Assembly: GCA_013286985.1 (NCBI GenBank)
Contig: JABDEQ010000090.1
Span: 105 to 8,453 of the forward strand
Origin: Bacteroidota bacterium
GTDB lineage: Bacteria; Bacteroidota; Bacteroidia; Sphingobacteriales; Sphingobacteriaceae
DNA length: 8,349 nt
Direction: 5' to 3'
Part shown: positions 6,345 through 8,349 of the stretch, piece by piece
How the letters are laid out: each line of letters begins with the position of its first letter
How positions within the stretch are numbered: the stretch's first letter is position 1
The notes under the pieces: generated by a model
What the model was told of the DNA's origin: nothing
The model's input: the letters and a program-made list of their open reading frames with translations, nothing else
Databases searched by the model: none
Program-made: the position numbers and the translations under genes

Positions 6345-6394
6345 TGTAAAGTTTGATTTACCAAATGTAAAGTAAACATTACAAAATGTCAAAT
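6345..6394. promoter_or_regulatory. Candidate operator: three repeats at 21-bp spacing
   Basis: On the plus strand TGTAAAGT occurs at 6345-6352 and 6366-6373, and the weaker TGTCAAAT at 6387-6394, each exactly 21 bp apart (two helical turns). The first two are followed by TTAC, giving TGTAAAGT-N5-TTAC with partial dyad symmetry (GTAAA...TTTAC and TGTAA...TTACA). The copies cover the expected start site, the TAnnTTTG box and the TTG box in turn. This is what cooperative binding by the operon's own small HTH repressor would require. The repeats are observed; the binding protein is inferred. Confidence 0.55.
6362..6392 (-). promoter_or_regulatory. Promoter of the membrane protein-HTH-VOC operon
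   Basis: On the minus strand TTG (6392-6390) is followed after 20 bases by TACATTTG (6369-6362), an exact TAnnTTTG box. Transcription should start near 6356, giving a leader of roughly 16 bases before the ATG at 6340. It sits just past the terminator of the upstream gene and is overlapped by three phased repeats. Confidence 0.7.
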
Positions 6395-6401
6395 GTTTCG
6401 C

Positions 6402-6436
6402 AAAAAAAAACCGCCCCATCATCTGAGGCGGTTTTT
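6402..6436 (-). terminator. Intrinsic terminator of the exported protein gene
   Basis: On the minus strand, AAAAACCGCC and GGCGGTTTTT form a 10-bp stem around an 11-base loop, and the second arm runs into nine T residues in all (6410-6402). It lies 17 bases after the stop codon of the gene at 6453-6911 and insulates it from the HTH operon. The reverse orientation also ends in a short T-run, so weak two-way activity is possible. Confidence 0.88.
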
Positions 6437-6452
6437 AATTAATCAGTTCTTA

Positions 6453-6911
6453 TTAAAACTGAATAGCTTGTTTAACATACTGCAATGCTGCATCAATATG
6501 TTTTGTAGCGCGGTGTTTTAAACCACGGGTGTACGGGTCATCTTCTTCCTGGTCAACATCCTGGTGTGCTTTTTTCAAAAAGTCATGTGCTTCGTGCAAT
6601 CTGCCTTTGTGATCATTACGCTCATCAACCGGAGGGTGATCTTCAATGTTTTTTCCGTCGTCAATAGCTGCTTTTTTAATTTCGCCTATGGCGGCATTAA
6701 TTTCATTAAGCGCGCTAATTTCTAAGTCTGTTTGTACCCAATTACCTGGTCTGTGCTCAATCATCCACCTTGCGGCGCGAAGATCAGATAACGCATGTAA
6801 GTAATAAGGGTGTGCGCCCCGGGCCTGGGCATTTGAAGAAACAGTTGCTGTGATCGTTAAAAACAGTGCAATAGCCATCGTTTTTAATAGGGGTCCGATT
6901 GAAATTTTCAT
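6453..6911 (-). CDS. Small exported His-rich helical protein
   Basis: A 152-residue protein with a clear Sec signal peptide: MKISIGPLLK, a hydrophobic core to about residue 24, then SNAQA with likely cleavage after residue 30. The mature part is about 122 residues, strongly helical, charged and rich in His (H34, H39, H53, H92, H101, H106, H109, H116, H133, H138), with no Cys. It opens with HPYYLHALSDLRAARWMIE and ends with two amphipathic helices (LHEAHDFLKKAHQDVD, and ATKHIDAALQYVKQAI). The pattern recalls small uncharacterised periplasmic proteins found in several phyla, but no function is known to me; metal binding by the His is only a possibility. The start at 6911 is chosen because it gives the signal peptide directly. 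A GTG at 6986 in frame lies inside an inverted repeat and is unlikely. It has its own terminator. Confidence 0.85.
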   Translation of the reverse strand: MKISIGPLLKTMAIALFLTITATVSSNAQARGAHPYYLHALSDLRAARWMIEHRPGNWVQTDLEISALNEINAAIGEIKKAAIDDGKNIEDHPPVDERNDHKGRLHEAHDFLKKAHQDVDQEEDDPYTRGLKHRATKHIDAALQYVKQAIQF

Positions 6912-6921
6912 TTTTAATTTA

Positions 6922-6986
6922 GTGTTTTTGTTTAGCAATGAGACAGGATTGTTACAATGGGGTTTAATCCTGCTAAACAAAAACAC
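6922..6986 (-). promoter_or_regulatory. Leader hairpin with perfect 16-bp arms
   Basis: A perfect 16-bp inverted repeat, GTGTTTTTGTTTAGCA (6922-6937) with TGCTAAACAAAAACAC (6971-6986), brackets an inner 5-bp stem (6946-6950 with 6966-6970). It ends 10 bases before the ATG of the exported protein. In RNA it would form a long leader hairpin; in DNA it could bind a regulator. There is no T-run, so it is not a terminator. Its function is unknown. Confidence 0.6.
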
Positions 6987-7042
6987 AATAATGGCTTGTA
7001 TTTCAGGTCAAAAATTTGCAATAAAGAAGATGGCCGGTTATA

Positions 7043-7567
7043 TCAATCTAAATAAATTTCCAGCAAACCATCGGGCAAATCAACACTTACCAGTTCTTTA
7101 ACCACATCAATACCTTTAACGGTTTCCTCATTCAAGGGAAAAAGCACCTCGCAATTTTTATAGGTAACGGCTGCTATCAATTGCTGCGGGTATTCATGAA
7201 TATCAGTTATTACACCCAGTTCGCCTTCGTTTATATCAATGGCGGTAAAGCCTTTCAGGTCTTTTAAGGTAAAATCCTGTTTTTTCTTTTTGGGTTTTTG
7301 TTTGTTGGGGAGATAAATATCCTTACGTACCAGTATGGAAGCTTTTTCAATAGTATCTACATCTTCCAAAACCAAATAAGCGGCATTTTTTTGCAGATAT
7401 TTAATAGAACTTACAAAGTAGGGTACCAGCTTGCCCGCAATTTCAACAAAAACGGTATTAAGCTTAACGGTTTCCAGGCCATCAAAATCAACATATATGT
7501 TGAGCTCGCCTTTCAGGCCCTTAGTTTTTAGTATGCTTCCAATTCTGAAACAGTCTTCGGTTGTCAT
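7043..7567 (-). CDS. rimM: Ribosome maturation factor RimM
   Basis: A 174-residue cytosolic protein needed for maturation of the 30S head; it binds S19 and works on 16S rRNA processing. The N-terminal beta-barrel (about 5-90) shows FRIGSILKTKGLKGELNIYVDF. A Lys-rich linker at 89-96 (KQKPKKKK) leads to the C-terminal PRC-barrel (about 100-174), seen as GFTAIDINEGELGVITDIHEYPQQ and the end VVKELVSVDLPDGLLEIYLD. Length and start match the family. It follows rpsP in the expected order, but the rpsP terminator and a 187-bp palindrome array lie between them, so it is probably transcribed on its own. No TAnnTTTG box is evident upstream. trmD, often the next gene in this phylum, is displaced by about 3.3 kb. 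Confidence 0.96.
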   Translation of the reverse strand: MTTEDCFRIGSILKTKGLKGELNIYVDFDGLETVKLNTVFVEIAGKLVPYFVSSIKYLQKNAAYLVLEDVDTIEKASILVRKDIYLPNKQKPKKKKQDFTLKDLKGFTAIDINEGELGVITDIHEYPQQLIAAVTYKNCEVLFPLNEETVKGIDVVKELVSVDLPDGLLEIYLD

Positions 7568-7597
7568 GGCGGTTTGTATTTGCAGTTATTACATTAT

Positions 7598-7784
7598 AAA
7601 TAACGATGGGTTTTAAACCCATCGTTATTTGCCTTTGTCGGTCTTGTCACCGACAAACCGCTGGGCTTATACTTCATACAAGCTTTACGTTATCTGTTGG
7701 TAACAACACCAACAGAGGCATAAAATTTGCATTTGCAATCATTATATCATAACGATGGGTTTTAAACCCATCGTTATGATATAA
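7598..7784. repeat. Composite palindromic element between rpsP and rimM
   Basis: Two copies of one 27-base palindrome (core 7601-7627 and 7750-7776) bracket two related hairpins. With their extensions the outer palindromes have 16-bp arms (7598-7630) and 21-bp arms (7742-7784) around a single base. The inner hairpins have 9-bp arms and six-base loops: TTTGTCGGT/ACCGACAAA (7634-7657) and TCTGTTGGT/ACCAACAGA (7693-7716). The second is a diverged reverse-complement copy of the first, together with an adjoining GCC/GGC. The whole is thus an inverted duplication, with about 28 extra bases in the right half and a weak central stem (GCTT/AAGC, 7665-7683). It is non-coding and shares no sequence with the element at 3785-3971. 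Confidence 0.85.
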
Positions 7785-7790
7785 ACGGTT

Positions 7791-7832
7791 AAAACAACAA
7801 TGGCGAAGAACCTGTGGGTTGCTTCGCCATTG
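7791..7832 (-). terminator. Intrinsic terminator of rpsP
   Basis: On the minus strand CAATGGCGAAG (7832-7822) pairs with CTTCGCCATTG (7808-7798) over 11 bp, continued after one bulged base by AACC/GGTT around a four-base loop. It is followed by TTGTTGTTTT. The hairpin begins 20 bases after the rpsP stop. The stem is strong and the T-run is interrupted by Gs, so termination is likely but perhaps not complete. Confidence 0.75.
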
Positions 7833-7852
7833 CATTGTATCTAAATAAAAAA

Positions 7853-8349
7853 TTATTCAGCGCTTTCAGCTTCGGTTTCTGTTTCAGCAGCAGCTTCTTC
7901 TTCTGCAGGTGCTTCAACTTCTTCGGCAACAGGCGCATTTTTAGCAGCAATTGCAGCAGCTTTATCTTCTTTCTTTTTAGCTTCGGCAGCCAAAGCAGCT
8001 TTACGTGCTTCATCTTTTGCTGAAACCAGGCTGGTTTTCTTACCAGTGATTTTTCCGTCTTTGTGGTCAAGCCATTCCTGGAATTTTACTTCAACTTGTT
8101 CTTCAGTCAAAGCGCCTTTTTTCAAACCACCTTGTAAATGTTTTTTGTATAAAACACCTTTGTATGACAGGATAGCACGGCAAGTATCCGTTGGCTGTGC
8201 ACCACTGTTAACCCAATCAAGGGTTTTTTCAAAATTGATGTCGATTGTTGCAGGGTTAGTGTTTGGGTTGTATGAACCTAAACGCTCAATAAAACGCCCG
8301 TCTCTTGGTGCGCGTGCATCCGCTACTACGATATAATAAAAGGGTTTAC
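7853..8349 (-). CDS. rpsP: 30S ribosomal protein S16 (bS16), 5' end missing
   Basis: The 164 visible residues start in mid-gene at the window edge. They begin [17 protein letters not shown], followed by [44 protein letters not shown] and the [18 protein letters not shown] region, all diagnostic of bS16, a 30S assembly protein that binds 16S rRNA in the body. By family comparison about 14 residues (MATKIRLQRHGKKG or similar) lie outside the window. After about residue 100 of the visible part, an Ala/Glu/Lys-rich low-complexity tail runs to the stop ([23 protein letters not shown]), extending S16 well beyond the about 80-90 residues of E. coli. Such tails are usual in Bacteroidota. An internal TTG at 8125 is not the start. 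The gene has its own terminator. Confidence 0.97.
   Translation of the reverse strand, partial: KPFYYIVVADARAPRDGRFIERLGSYNPNTNPATIDINFEKTLDWVNSGAQPTDTCRAILSYKGVLYKKHLQGGLKKGALTEEQVEVKFQEWLDHKDGKITGKKTSLVSAKDEARKAALAAEAKKKEDKAAAIAAKNAPVAEEVEAPAEEEAAAETETEAESAE

Noticed and set aside
7789..8070. Minus-strand frame rich in Lys and Leu overlapping rpsP
   Set aside because: It is a frame-shifted reading of the low-complexity Ala/Glu tail of S16 and runs across the rpsP terminator.

Overview
The window looks like a chromosomal segment of a Bacteroidota bacterium, most likely a member of the Sphingobacteriaceae (Mucilaginibacter/Pedobacter type). Four things point there. The ribosomal-protein and tRNA-modification genes follow the order rpsP, rimM, trmD, rplS. 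S16 carries a long Ala/Glu-rich tail. Several upstream regions contain the Bacteroidota sigma-factor signature TTG-N19/20-TAnnTTTG. Shine-Dalgarno sequences are mostly absent, with A-rich stretches before the start codons. Genus is an inference. All convincing genes lie on the minus strand, so the reading order is from high to low coordinates.

Layout from high to low coordinates: rpsP (S16, start cut by the window edge) with its own terminator; a 187-bp intergenic composite of palindromes; rimM; a small exported helical protein whose leader carries a perfect 16-bp inverted repeat; a terminator; a compact operon of a small four-helix membrane protein, a 66-aa Xre-type repressor and a two-domain VOC protein; a 289-aa membrane protein that looks like a duplicated version of the small one; a second, unrelated 187-bp symmetric palindrome; trmD; a nucleotidyltransferase-fold protein coupled to trmD; rplS (L19) with a hairpin leader and a strong terminator; and a large AsmA-like/GT51 glycosyltransferase (peptidoglycan polymerase).

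In many Bacteroidota rpsP, rimM, trmD and rplS sit close together. Here the block is opened in three places: a palindrome array between rpsP and rimM, about 3.3 kb of accessory genes plus a palindrome between rimM and trmD, and a nucleotidyltransferase-fold gene between trmD and rplS. The core genes serve ribosome assembly (S16, RimM, L19) and decoding fidelity (TrmD, m1G37).

The most interesting non-coding signals are the two large symmetric palindromic elements (3785-3971 and 7598-7784), a promoter/operator with three 21-bp-phased repeats in front of the membrane protein/repressor/VOC operon, a trmD promoter so close to the ATG that the mRNA should be leaderless, two mutually exclusive hairpins in the rplS leader, and an apparent frameshift at the 3' end of the GT51 gene. 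No transposase, CRISPR array, tRNA or rRNA is visible. The longest gene-free stretches are 7568-7852 and 3744-3998, each mostly filled by a palindromic element.
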